The position numbers and the translations under genes were made by a program. Below the pieces are notes generated by a model, which was not told the DNA's origin, did not search any database, and was given only the letters and a program-made list of their open reading frames with translations. Of a DNA stretch of 64,000 nt, positions 1 to 11,108 are shown piece by piece. Source of the DNA: Sepioteuthis lessoniana (lineage: Eukaryota; Mollusca; Cephalopoda; Myopsida; Loliginidae). How positions within the stretch are numbered: position 1 is the first letter of the stretch; each line of letters starts with the position of its first letter. The stretch is taken from positions 69,222,865 to 69,286,864 of the forward strand of contig OY757904.1 in the NCBI GenBank assembly GCA_963585895.1, written 5' to 3'.

Positions 1-2440
1 TTTCCATCGGTGATGGGGCTGTAGTTTCCATAGAAATCAATTTTGGAAAAGAACTTTTAGCGTATCCCACTCTGATTTCATATTCATTGGTTTGTCCTCC
101 GAGGTGAGTTATTTTTTTTACCCTGAAGCCTCGAGAGCTCAGTTTTCTTTACGATATATAGTGAGCTGTAGGGCGAAGAGACCGTTAGCAGTGCAATATC
201 AAACCTACTGATCGAGTCGACTTTTAACAACGATTAACTATACGCTACAACGTATCCATACACTCACGCACCAACATTTGGATTCTATTTTCAGAAAGAT
301 ATCAGTAAATGTTTAAACTGACTGAAATTTATAATCATTTTCTTATTGCAGCAAACATATACATGCATTCATAATGAGGTTTTTATCAGTAATATTTTCT
401 ACATTAATGAATTTTATTGACAATAGCTTTCAATAAATTGTTATACAAAATAGATATCATATTTCCGAATATTTGTTTAGTACAACAAAAAGATTATTTG
501 AAGTAATACTGGATAGAGAGATAGAGTTTCAACAATCTTCAAATGAGAAAGACCTGACTAGAGATCATCTGTTGAAATTGCGTCTTTTAGTCAGAGAACA
601 AATGTTACGAAGTAATTCAGCTTGAAATTTAGGTAATGAAAAATCAAAACTTATATTCTCATAGTCATTGTCGCAGAAGTGGTAAGAAAGTTAGCAAATC
701 AGTATTTGTCTTGAAAGAATATCCAGAAGAATACGAACGTAGTTGAAAATGTTTAGTTCATAAAGAAAGAAAACATTAAATTGCTAGAAGTATTAAAAAT
801 TGAGATGACCGCAAAAGTTGAAACAATAATTTCATTCAACCATTTATTTCAACATAGTAGGAAAATGCAGACATAAACAATAACATAAAAGTCCATAAAC
901 GTTTCAAGAAAAAAAAAAAAACAACTATTCTCTTTTCCGCGAGGGAAAAAAATTGCAGTCTTCCATTCTTAACGGCAAGCGAGTGCTTTTAAACACTCGC
1001 AGGAGATAAAAATAAATAAACATTAAATCCCAGATATGTTTTTTTTTTTGTTTTCATTTGGAGAGAAAAAGACATGAATACCAAATTCTTTTTTCTTTTC
1101 CAAAATACCGCCGCTTTAAGATATCTGTCTCTACATTTTTTCAGATCCAACAGTCTCCAAAACCTTCAAGTCTCTTCTTTTATAAAATCTTCATCAATCA
1201 AAACTGGTCAAGTGTATTTTATAAAAAAATGACGGACTCAAAGTTCAAGTGGCTCATCTCCTGCTTTTTAAAAATTTATGTTAATTTATTTGAAACGAAC
1301 AAAATTTTATAATTGTCTGATTCTTTCTTCTTTTCATTCGTATTATTCTTTGATTGCTAAATTTTGAACTCTTTTCTTTCACAAGTTAGAACATCAAATG
1401 TCATCGCATATGACCGAATTTCACGTCAGAGAAAAGAGCAAAAATCTCAGCCACATGATTAAAATTGACTGAATATGACCACTTTCCACTTTAGAGAAAA
1501 GCACAACAACCTCAACCACATGATTAAAATAGTGCCAGAGTCAACTTTTACTCACAGTAAGGCAATATTAATTTATAAAAGTTTTTCCAATTATACGAAT
1601 TGTTCTTCCGAGACAATGATAATGACAAGGGAAAAAGGGAAAAAATACTGTATTGTTAATTATACTATCAATTGATGACAAATTTTTCTGTGATTATGAC
1701 TATGAATTAAATATCCTGTATTTTATTTGTTTTTATAGATTTTCAGCAAAGTTTCGAGAATGCTAAATATCTTGTTTTTGCATGCTATGTTTCATTATTT
1801 TGTCACTTATTCGCTTCATCTTTATAAAATCTGAATAGCTCTTTTCAGTCATGTATTTGATATATTAATTTCCTTAATGACACAACTGCTACTACGATTG
1901 ATTTATTAGATTTTGTAACTTCAAGAATTATTACGATCTGATTTATGTCTGAAATATCTTCAGGAACAGGACTTTGTTTAAAACTAATCGCTTTGTTTCT
2001 AATTGCTTGGCCCGCTCATTTATCGATTTGAGCAAAGGAATGTAAGCAACTCTCCCGAGGCGAATATCGACTCCTTTTTCTTCTAATCGATACCAAGTTC
2101 GTTTAAAATGTAAGAGGAATGTGATCGTTGTAAGTGTTGAATGATTGATTGATTGGTGTATCTGGCCATAATTTACGAGTATAAACGTGAGTGTATTGAA
2201 GTGCCTGACTTTAAAGAAATACAGGATTCAAATGGAAAAGTAATTCCGTTAAACATTTTTATTTCCGTTCATAAGAATTATATATCTAGATAGTTTAAGG
2301 AAGAGTTTCCGGTGAAAATCAATTATCGAACATTTTTTTTCTTATCAGTAAATATAAATAAAGGGATCAGATTAAAAATAACTGCAGGATATTAAGTAGC
2401 AAACACAAATGATTCAAATCAGGAAAGGAGACTATATTTC
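1..2440. other. Non-coding AT-rich stretch, nothing recognised
   Basis: I see no coding region, RNA gene or repeat that I can name here. Open frames are short and rich in Phe, Lys, Ile and Asn, as expected by chance in AT-rich DNA. Short homopolymer runs (poly-A near 910, poly-T near 1039) are the only simple-sequence features. Confidence 0.6.
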
Positions 2441-2446
2441 ACTATA

Positions 2447-2995
2447 CTATGACGCTTGGGTTAGCCCTGTCGGTTGGAGCTTCAGTATACACCAACTGCA
2501 TCTTTGCAGAGGGGTAAGATCCAACCAACATATGTCCTGGATATGACACTAAACAATCTAACGGTGAAGCTTCAGTAATGCTGGAGCTTTGGGGAATGCG
2601 GAGTATTTCGTCATTGCCATCGCTCCTAGGTCCACTCTGGCCCGGATTGGTAGCATCTTATAGGGTAAAAAAAATGTCTGCGCTTATGATAAACCTAATT
2701 GCTCGAAATAGGACTATTTTTGACATTGAAACTGTGTACTTATAAGCAGTTCTATTTCAGTCAATTTAATTTAGTATATGTAAAAATGGATTTGGCATCA
2801 ATGAACTACAATGGCTGATGTGCCATAAAACCAAACCTAATTGTTTTGACATTTTACTGTATAAACAAAAAAAATTGCATTTTTGTTAAACTGAATTGTT
2901 TGAAACTTTTATAAAAATTACTTAATTTGGCCTTCAATGACCCAAAAAGGGTTCATACGCTGTAAAACAAACCAACCAACCAACCAACGAACTAG
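2447..2995 (+). repeat. SINE-like repeat, family B, with two tail copies
   Basis: The segment 2447-2660 (head near CCCTGTCGGTTGGAGCTTCA, then a block with TGCAGAGGGGTAAGA and GGTCCACTCTGGCCCGG) recurs in both orientations elsewhere, for example 23500-23730, 25185-25395, 29384-30010 and 41650-42225. The 3' tail (GGCATTAAATAACC...GGTTGATATGCCATAAAACC type) appears twice, at about 2796-2845 and 2929-2995. The second copy runs into a short (CCAA)n tract. No tRNA A/B boxes are obvious in the head, so I call it SINE-like only. The shared tail with family C suggests one LINE moved both. Confidence 0.7.
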
Positions 2996-3123
2996 TACGC
3001 TTGGGATGAATCAAACTTTTATCCCTCCAGTTTGAAGTAAAATTTGTTCAGATTAGTCTCTTGATATGACAACCTGCGTAGGAGAAGAAAACTCTGAAGT
3101 AAAACCAATTGTATGTATTTAAT

Positions 3124-3393
3124 GACCCTTCACACAAGCTGTATGTGACACTAGGTCAATTTTTATGAGCGGAGCTTAAAAGTGTTGAATTCAGAGTTTT
3201 TTCTCGATATGTTGCTATAACAAGGTTTAAAAAACCGCTGTCAACGCCTACTATTTATTCATTGCCGGAGGGAGAATAATTGGAGGCATATCTTCCCTAG
3301 AGATATTAGCGTTTTGTGAAATGCTAATAGCTTCGTCCAGAAGTTAAACTAGGGATGCCACGTCCATTTCCTATGACTATATCGATTGCACCT
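3124..3393 (-). repeat. tRNA-derived SINE, family A, decayed copy
   Basis: Read on the minus strand this matches the full-length family A copies at 45780 and 57189: head, central block with the CTCCCTCCGGCAATG region, then the AACTCCGCT...GACCTAGTGTCA tail. It is diverged and its target duplication is not visible. Confidence 0.7.
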
Positions 3394-3803
3394 CTCTTTG
3401 GAGACTTCGAGAGAGATCGGCTTAACTAGACTATTCCTGCCAAAAGCATACGGCGTGAATAGTGCTCCATGACCATACTGCGTTACAGGATTAATGATAA
3501 TGATGATGACTATTCTGTAAATGTAGTCACGAGAAACTTGAAGCAGAATCATTACAGGCTAGCTACGAAAAAGAAAACCTTTTTTTCTCTCTTTCAGGAG
3601 GAAACTTTGCTGTTTTAAACCCAAAATAATCTTCGTACATTTTATTAAAAACCGAGTTGTGATAATTTTTATAACAAACATTTAAGTGCATTATTATTCT
3701 ATCGAAAATGTAGAATAAGAGTGTATAACGTAAACACTATTCAAAACTTTTTTGAAGCTGTATAAGTTAACTATTTTCTCATATACTAGATAAGTTTTGC
3801 GTT

Positions 3804-3828
3804 CATCTCTCTCTCTTACTCTCTCTCT

Positions 3829-3865
<37 letters not shown>
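3804..3865. repeat. (CT)n microsatellite
   Basis: Nearly pure CT dinucleotide run with a few TTA interruptions. Apparent frames across it (Ser-Leu or Arg-Glu runs) are artefacts. Confidence 0.95.
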
Positions 3866-3869
<4 letters not shown>

Positions 3870-3894
3870 AAAACAGCCGGTATGTGGCCACTTA

Positions 3895-4140
3895 CCTCCT
3901 CCTATCTCACAAAACATTCATGGTAAAAAGCAGGGGCGGAATCATAAGGGCCGTTTCTTATGGACTCCTATCTATGGACACTCCAAGTTTGGCCACCCAG
4001 CAATGACCTATATTTATCAGCTTTGTAGAGACAGGGGATATTGTTAAGTAGACTTACCAAGAATGATGATTGATAGGGACGGATGGTGAGAGAGAGAGAG
4101 GGAATCAATATTGGTGGAACAACGGATGATTTCAATAATG
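3895..4140 (+). pseudogene. RTE-type LINE 3' fragment
   Basis: Conceptual translation gives residues like LWTPIYGHSKFGHPAMTYIY followed by QLCRDRG, the extreme C-terminus of the RTE-type protein. The same region is well kept at 61674-61901 (LLWTPTHGRAKAGRPARTY, QLCEDTG). It is a 5'-truncated, frameshifted piece just upstream of another RTE copy. It appears closer to the second RTE subfamily (HASVGHPA-like) than to copy A. Its 3' limit is soft. Confidence 0.65.
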
Positions 4141-4257
4141 GTTATCACCATCAACATCATATTTATCCAAGCACAGTATAATCACGAGAACGTGTACTTG
4201 CTAATCAACACTTATACTGAATCACATTCATACACATATTACAGATATACATAGCAC

Positions 4258-6285
4258 ACTATGGCTGGTCCCGCTTAACAATTTGGATATTAGAGATAAA
4301 TATACGTTACACTCAGAAAAAAAAATTCGATACGCTTCAGGAGATGTCAGAAACACCTACTCCAAATAACGAATGTGAGAAATTCGTCAATGCCCACATA
4401 GAATCGGCAGCAAAATGCATATCAACTAAACATTGGAGACATTAGTAGTTCGAAAAAAGCGTGCATACGGGAAAACTGCTTCCAAATGCATTTGGAGGAA
4501 CCCAACCAGTATCAATGCCAAGAAACTTAAGAATGAATTAACTAACATATGCCTAAAAGAATAAACAAAATACATACAAAATCAGATCAATAAGATTAGA
4601 GACTCGATTGAAAATAGACAATCTAGGATAACATGACAGATGGTAAAGGAAGTGGGCAGAAGAAATAGCACTGCGAAAGCTAAACTGAAAGCTACTAACC
4701 AAGAAGAACGAAAACCCCTGTAGAAACAATATGTCGAGTATTTACTCAGAAAACCTCCGAAAGTTACACATGAACCAATCCCAAATATTATTAGTAATCA
4801 ATTAGACATCAAACTAGGACAATTTACGCAAGAAGAGCTTAAATCAGTACTAAGAAAATATAAAAAAAAAGGAAAGCAGCAGGGATAAGACCAGGGAATT
4901 GGACGACATACTGTTCCACCACTGTACTCCCGTACATAACCAAAACACAAGAAACAGATGGACATAGGGATGCATCCACCTTTCCCTGAGAAAAGTGACC
5001 TCGGTATAGCAAAGAATTACCGAGGTATAACCCTAACGCCCATAGCGGCCAAGATCTACAATGCTCTATTATGCAACCACATGGAACCAAGAATTGAGAA
5101 GATACTTAGGAAGAACCAAAATGGCTTTCGGAGAAATCGATCCACGTCGCCACAAATTATTACTATCCGTCGAATTCTAGAAGACGTACGTACAAAAAAA
5201 AAAGAGGCAACAATATTATTTGTCAACTTTTCCTAGGCCTTCAACTCCATACAAAGTGGGAAGATGGAGCAAATACTACTCACCTACGGCCTACCCAAAG
5301 AAACTGTCCCAGCCATAGTGATGCTATATAAAAAAAACTAAAGTAAAATTTCGCTCAATGAATGGAGACTCAGAGTACTTCGACATTGTAGCAGGTGTGT
5401 TTTAAGGAGACGCATTAGCCCCATAACCATTTATTATCTGCCCAGACAACGTGCTTAGAACGTATATTCATATAATGAAAGTTAACGGTTTCAATCTGGC
5501 AAAGAAAAGAAGCAGAAAATACCCCTCAAAAACAATTACGGACGTGGACTACTCCGATGACATAACGTTTCTGGCAAATACTCTAGCCAAAGACGAAGCC
5601 CTGAAACATTGTCGGGAACGAGCAGCTTCTAGCATAGGCCTCGATGTCAACCCAAACAAGACGGAATACATGTGCTTTAATCATAGAGGCGGCATCTACA
5701 CACGAAATGCCAGTTTTCAGAAATTAGTGGGCAAGTTCACCTGCTTAGGAAGCAGTGTCTCATCAACCGAGAAAGACATCAACACGCGACTAGCAAAGGC
5801 ATGGACAGCTACCTATAGACTATCAGATATAAGGAAGTCAGGCTTGACTGAGAGAATAAAATGCAGTTTTTTTTCTATATGGATGCACTACATGGACGCT
5901 AACTAAACCTATGGAGAAGAAGCTTGACGGCAATTACACAAGAATGCTGCGAGCAAAGTGAACAAATCCTGGAGGCAACTCCCTACAAAATAGTAGCTAT
6001 ACAGCGACCATCTCCTAAACTATCAAAGTTAGGCGAACTAAACATGCAGTACATGTTGGAGAAGTACGAACTCATGAGCGATATACTCCATTAGACCTCT
6101 TCACATGCACGAGTGAAGGCAAGTACCTATATATAGCAGCAAGTACCTATATATAGCAGCTCTGTGACGATACAGGATATAGCCTTGTGACCTCCTTGAA
6201 GCAATGGAAGATAGGAAAGTGTAGCGAGAGAGGCTCAGGGAGATCTGTGCAAGCAGCATGACATGATGATAACGATGCTGAGTCT
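4258..6285 (+). pseudogene. RTE-type non-LTR retrotransposon copy A, decayed
   Basis: This is a roughly 2-kb, 5'-truncated LINE lacking the N-terminal endonuclease. In order I can read the linker region (from about 4290), the RT fingers with NYRGITLTPIAAKIYNALL (about 5017-5075), the NGFRRNRST box (about 5120), motif A as FVNFS-stop-AFNS (5219-5248), a damaged GD-LAP motif B (about 5405-5440), motif C as YSDD (5550-5561), then thumb and C-terminal domain to a GATGATAA-like end. The first catalytic Asp of motif A is Asn, and several stops and frameshifts separate the readable parts. It would have encoded an RT for target-primed insertion and is now inactive. The clade call rests on the C-terminal sequence and the TGA-type 3' end. 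Confidence 0.85.
6121..6160 (+). repeat. Perfect 20-bp tandem duplication inside RTE copy A
   Basis: AAGTACCTATATATAGCAGC occurs twice back to back with no mismatch, within the C-terminal domain of copy A. Perfect identity in an otherwise decayed element shows the duplication is younger than the insertion. Confidence 0.95.
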
Positions 6286-6725
6286 CAGCCAGAAACGAAG
6301 TTATTTTAATACAGAGAATATGCTCTGCAAGTTAATGAAAAACAAGCAAAAACAAAAGAAACCTTCAAAATTCAACAATTATAAATAACAAGCTCTAAAC
6401 ATTTTTTATAACTTTCAATAACTAAACAAAATTGTAGATTCTACTTAATTCAGATCTGATTATTTTACTTAATTCCTAGGCAGTTTCTGATACAAATTAA
6501 TTTCAGTTTTTCTCCATAATACATTCAAAACAATCTCGTCACTGAATATAATCCAAAGATTTTTACTCAAACTACGAATATAATTGTCATATAAAGTAGT
6601 TTGATTACTTTGCTTGAAATGGAGCAAGCAAAAAAGGTCACGAGATGTATGTCAGGTGTCTATTGTTTGGTTTGTTTGACAGCATATCCAGCTTTGAAAA
6701 TTTTTTCATACAGAAGCCAATCTTT
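6286..6725. other. Non-coding stretch, nothing recognised
   Basis: AT-rich sequence between the RTE copy and a poly-T/GA tract. I see no gene or named repeat. Confidence 0.5.
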
Positions 6726-6784
6726 GTTTTTTTTTTTCTTTTTTCTTTTTTTTTTTTTTGAGAGAGAGAAAGAGAGAGAGAGAA
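6726..6784. repeat. poly-T followed by (GA)n
   Basis: Interrupted T run, then a GAGAGA run with an AAAG interruption. Overlapping open frames on both strands are low-complexity artefacts. Confidence 0.9.
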
Positions 6785-6879
6785 ATTATTATGATATTCA
6801 TTTATCAACAAGAGCCATTCTAAGTTCAAATATTTTTTACGCAATAGTGTTTTGAAGGATTCTTAACGATTATAAATGA

Positions 6880-6965
6880 TACTTTAACATATTTAATTGG
6901 CCCATACAGAGGACTACGACTGGTACTACTTTTCCAGGCCAGAGTGGACCTGGTAGTTTGAGGAA
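6880..6965 (-). repeat. Family B SINE-like fragment
   Basis: Contains CAGGCCAGAGTGGACCTGG, the complement of the conserved family B block, preceded by the tail-side sequence. Only about 85 bases are recognisable. Confidence 0.55.
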
Positions 6966-9060
6966 TTAAAAAGAAATTAAAAAAAAACACAATAACATCA
7001 AAAATGAAATAAATTAATCCAAAAGTAACAGTTTCCCAGGAGGACCCAGACCGAAAGCAAAATCGACGCATGCCTAAAAAGAGGGGCTTCCTGGCACCAA
7101 AGATAAACTCAGCAGCAATAATTACCTGGATACACGTTCAGAGGACGGACCTTTTTCTCTCGGCTGCAAGTAGAGTGCACGTACAATCAGCGGCACGCTG
7201 CATCTCCGGCCAGAAGCAGGGAGGTACACGACGGACTCTTACCTTATAATCATCAAAAATAATTCCAATATTTCTTCAAACTCCTTGTCTAGTGACCCCA
7301 ACAATGCCAACTGGTTTAGAAAACATTGCATGCCATAGAATAGTCTCAAATCTCAAAATAAAATTTGAGACTAAAGGTATCCTTGCCTTTTTCTTTCGCC
7401 CTTATTTCCCTCATATCTTCGACAGACAAACAGGGAAAACAAGTGACTGGGGAAGGAATAAATAGAAGTCAGTTTACAAACCTCAGAATTATCCAACGAC
7501 AACATACCAACACTTAACTACTTACCACTAGAAACCTTCTATCATCAGTTATTGCAACAGAGTGGTGAGTCGATACAAACAAGATCCTCAAAAATGTTGC
7601 CTAACAACCAGTGAAGTTTTCTGTCATACATTAGACGCTCGAAAATGATAATGCTATGCCTTTTCAATTGAATTGTATCCCGGGTTCATGCATATATTGT
7701 TGAATATTTTTGTGTTTTGAAGTCTACTGCAGTGTACCATGTCAGGTTTCTTACAAGAATATTTCGGTGATTCAAATGAGTATCAAGATAAATCAATTGG
7801 CGAAAGAATATCAACAGAAAACGATTTGAAATTTTAAAATGTACCGAGTGAAATTGAACTCGTAAATAACCAAATAAATCTGTAGGTATAACAGAATTCA
7901 ACAGCTTTTAAACGTCTGTTATCTCTTTTTCTGGGTACTAAATTAAGATCTTATAAGCGCATGTCAGGAAACCTTATTTCTTTTCGTCGAGGACTGTCAT
8001 TTTCCACTAAATATACTGTCATCGAAGAAAGGAGAGAGTGATGACTTATCCCCAGGAATTTCAGAACAGTTACCACCTGGGTCATTACCCAATCAATTAC
8101 AAACTACTAGACTTATAGGGAAGTGATCTACTGCCGTTGTCAGTAGGAAGTTGACCACCGTTCCGACATTTGAAAAAAGCACGAAAGAAATATACATTTG
8201 ATAATATAAACTTGTATATTTCCATTGTTGACTTTGTCTACTTCATCTTTTTTTTTCAACCCAACTGATATTGCTCCAAAAAAACACATCATGCTTCTTT
8301 AGATCATAAGATTTTGTCAGCAAGGACACATCTTCGTGACGTTATAACGTTTGGTGCTGTGCTGAAGGATCGACCCTGATGCCACATTAAATCTAACTTA
8401 AATCCCTTTTGTGCTGGGGCAAAGAGGCTCTACGTGTGCATCGTGTCATATGGCGTCGATTGAACACGTGCATAAAAGCTCAAAGTCATTACACCAAAGT
8501 AACTGTGTTACGTTTCCATAATACACTAATATTTTATTAAATAAAATCGAAGAAAATATCCATTTTCTATGATAGAGCGTGTTTCTGAGCAAGGAATGAA
8601 GTTTGAAAAAGGGAAGAGTCTAATCTCTAGCATAAAATATACCTCGGAGGAAATTGCGATTTACACCTTGGAAAATATTACAACGGAAAAAAAGTATTCA
8701 ATTTTATCAATCAAAAGATCATTCTGAAACTTATTAATTGCTACACCTATTCATGATTAATTAAAAACAATTCATTATGGGTTACGTTTTCCTGAAAGTG
8801 AGTCGTGGAATTTTATATGATTGGTATATAAATATATATATATATGTGTGTGTGTGGGGGGAAATATCAATATGGTAAGAGCAAAAACAATGTAAGTTCA
8901 TTTATTTATGTTCAGATTTTCTCAACCTGATTTGATCTTACGTCTTCGGCAGGCAAAATAGTTATGTGAAAAACGATTTCTTTAAAAGGTTCGTGAAATA
9001 GTTTTATAAGAGTTGATATGTTATAAGGGAAGCGAGAATCAATTGTGAGGTAACGGATTG
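6966..9060. other. Non-coding stretch; one small hairpin
   Basis: No gene recognised. The patch at 7020-7250 is less AT-rich than its surroundings but matches nothing I know. A perfect 10-bp inverted repeat (AGTCTCAAAT / ATTTGAGACT) with an 11-nt loop lies at 7342-7372. Short (TA)n/(GT)n runs occur at 8828-8858. Confidence 0.5.
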
Positions 9061-9076
9061 TACAAACTTTTTGAAT

Positions 9077-9126
<50 letters not shown>
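9077..9126. repeat. (CA)n(TA)n microsatellite abutting the Tc1 element
   Basis: CA repeat followed by a TA repeat that runs into the left end of the Tc1 element. Tc1/mariner elements insert at TA, so this tract was a natural target. Confidence 0.9.
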
Positions 9127-9131
<5 letters not shown>

Positions 9132-9320
9132 TATCATAAAAGTTAATACACCCCTCACTTTTCTGCACATATTTACGGATATCTCTTCATGGGACCACAC
9201 TTTCAAAATGACACTTTGACACAATTAAAAACAGTCTGTGTGCAGCTTTTATAACAGAGTTAATTTATTTTCCCCTCAAAATAACTCAAAATATACAAAA
9301 GTGAGTACACCCCTTAGGGA
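9127..9320 (+). repeat. Left terminal inverted repeat of the Tc1 element
   Basis: Pairs with 11109-11323 on the other strand over roughly 190-215 bases. It contains the IR/DR outer and inner sites at 9138-9156 and 9297-9315. The first base appears to be T where C is expected. Confidence 0.85.
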
Positions 9321-10208
9321 AAGATGTCAATATTAACATACACCATGTCAACTGTCAATATTTTGTGTGGCCACCATCATTATCCAGAACTGCCTTTACT
9401 CTTCTGGGCTTGGAGTTTAGCAGAGCTTCACAGGTAGCCACTGGAATGCTCATCCACTCCTCCATGACAACGTCGCGGAGCTGGCTGATATTTGAGACTT
9501 TGCGCACCTCCACCTTCCGCTTGAGGATCCCCCAAAGATGTTCTATTGTGTTCAAGTCTGGAGACATGCTTGGCCAGTCCATCACCTTTACCCTCAGTCT
9601 CTTCAGTAAAGCAGTGGACGTCTTGGAGGTGTGTTTGGGGAACACTGTCCTGCACCCTAGTATCTGGAGGGAGGGAATCATGTGCTGCTGCAGTATTTCG
9701 CTACGTGTTTGAGATCATATTTTCCTCAATGAAATATAACTTTCCAACACCTGCAGCACTCATGCAGCCCCAGACCATGACTTTCCCACCACCTTGCTTG
9801 ACTGTAGGCATGACACACTTATCTTTGTACTCCTCATCTGGTCACCGCCACACATACTTGAAGCCATCGGAACAAAAAAATTTAATCCTCATCTCATCAA
9901 ACCATATGAGATAGTTCGAGTAATCAATTTGCTTTGTTGACATGTCTTCAGCAAACTGTTTGCAGGCTTTCTTGTGTATCGTCTACAGATGAGTCTTCCT
10001 CCTGTGGTAACAACCATGCATACCAATTTGAAGTAGAGTTTGGCGTATGATCTGAGCACTAACAGGCTGACCCCGCACCTCTTCAATCTCTGCAGCAATG
10101 CTGACTGCACTCCAACGCCAATCTTCCAAAGAAATCATTTGGATGTGATGCTCAGTACGTGCGCTCAGCTTCTTTGGATGACCTACCCGAGGCCAGTTAT
10201 GAGTGGAC

Positions 10209-10931
10209 TGTTCTATTGTCATATACATGTTCATGCTGAAGTATACATATATATGCTGGATACATACCGATGCAATAAATTAATCAGACGCAGTAATAAA
10301 CGACGCAGGAAGATTTCTTTAACAATATTTACCTCTCACTTTATTTGCAAAGGTTCGAAAAGGTTGTGTGGGGTTTTACCGTGAGAGGGAGCTGGAAACC
10401 GAACATAACTGAAATATTTTGACCCCGAAGTTATGGCCGTCAGCGTTGTGTCTTTCACGTTCTCCATGGCTGCTCAAACGGAGCGCGGGAGTCCACTCTG
10501 CTGGGTGCTGGTTTTCCTTACTACCACTCGTCCCTCTCCCACTCCAACTTTCTTGCCTCAGCTCAACTGTCCTCAACTGTTCAATTCGTCGGCCTTATAT
10601 TACCTTCAAACTCCCACGCGGTAATATGGACACGCCTCCGCAATTTCTACCGATATCTGGCGACCGAGATGTGTCACTTCCGCTATCTTTGGAATGGCCT
10701 GTGTGATCGTCATCGAGCGGAAATAACTGTCATGCATTTCAGAGGTCACTCTCTTCCGGTGCGTCAGTCTATGAGAGTATAATGTTTTTTTTTTTTTACC
10801 TCGTCCCATTTCATCAGCCAATTTCCGCCCACGCGATTTCCTCTCATAACTGCCATTAGAATGTGTCACTTCCTTCCGGTGCGTCACCTTGAATGGCATT
10901 TTTGGCCGGGTCAAAAGGTCAAAAGATAACA
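10209..10931 (-). mobile_element. Solo LTR (retrotransposon), nested in the Tc1 transposase
   Basis: The 723-bp block begins TGTTCT and ends AACA (TG...CA ends). It is flanked by GGAC at 10205-10208 and 10932-10935, and removing it with one GGAC restores the Tc1 sequence. Minus-strand orientation is inferred from a TATA-like element at 10591-10604 (GGTAATATAAGGCC) and an AATAAA at 10340-10345, giving U3-R-U5 order. U3 holds repeated CGGAAG/GTGACRCA motifs. No internal region or gag-pol remains, so it probably arose by LTR-LTR recombination. The 4-bp duplication fits Ty3/Gypsy-type integration, but the family is not named. Confidence 0.88.
10670..10890 (-). promoter_or_regulatory. Repeated U3 motifs in the solo LTR
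   Basis: CTTCCGGTGCGTCA occurs identically at 10753-10766 and 10873-10886, and GTGTCACTTCC occurs at 10671-10681 and 10863-10873. On the sense (minus) strand these read as TGACGCACCGGAAG and GGAAGTGACAC, a cluster of GGAA-core sites of the ETS type with CRE-like TGACG. Repeated short sites in U3 are typical of LTR enhancers. The binding factor is inferred only. Confidence 0.55.
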
Positions 10932-11108
10932 GGACCCCGCTCTTTTAACACGCTGGGTGATTTTAGCCACTCTGGTTCAGCTCAGTTTCAGGGTGTTTGC
11001 AATCTTCTTGTAGCCTTGACCATCTCCATGTAGCGCAACAATACGTCTTTTAAGATCCTCAGACAGTTCTTTGCCATGTATAATTGGACATTTAGGTGTG
11101 TTGTTTCT

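Larger units (their letters stand above)
9355..11085 (-). pseudogene. Tc1 transposase pseudogene
   Basis: On the minus strand the relic starts near 11080 (MAKNCLRILKD, corresponding to the usual MxxxKELSEDL start). It continues into the paired helix-turn-helix region, is split by the solo LTR, and resumes at about 10200 with GHPKKLSARTEHHIQ. The catalytic part includes a DE before IKFFCSDGFKYVWR (about 9870-9900), GGGKVMVWGCMSAAG (about 9770) and a final frame 9355-9681 with WPSMSPDLNTIEHLWG. At 9636-9645 about 15 bases are missing relative to the family, removing the segment before PKHTSKT that normally carries the second catalytic Asp (HDNDPKH). Stops and frameshifts confirm that it is dead. 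Plus-strand frames here are antisense shadows. Confidence 0.9.

Noticed and set aside
1058-1675. Short plus-strand frames near the left edge
   Set aside because: Phe/Lys/Ile-rich, no motifs, length expected by chance in AT-rich DNA.
9365-9914. Plus-strand frames of 108-122 codons
   Set aside because: Antisense shadows of the Tc1 transposase relic on the minus strand.
10376-10914. Protein-coding frames on both strands in a GC-richer block
   Set aside because: The block is explained as a solo LTR with defined ends and target duplication; the frames lack motifs and overlap regulatory repeats.
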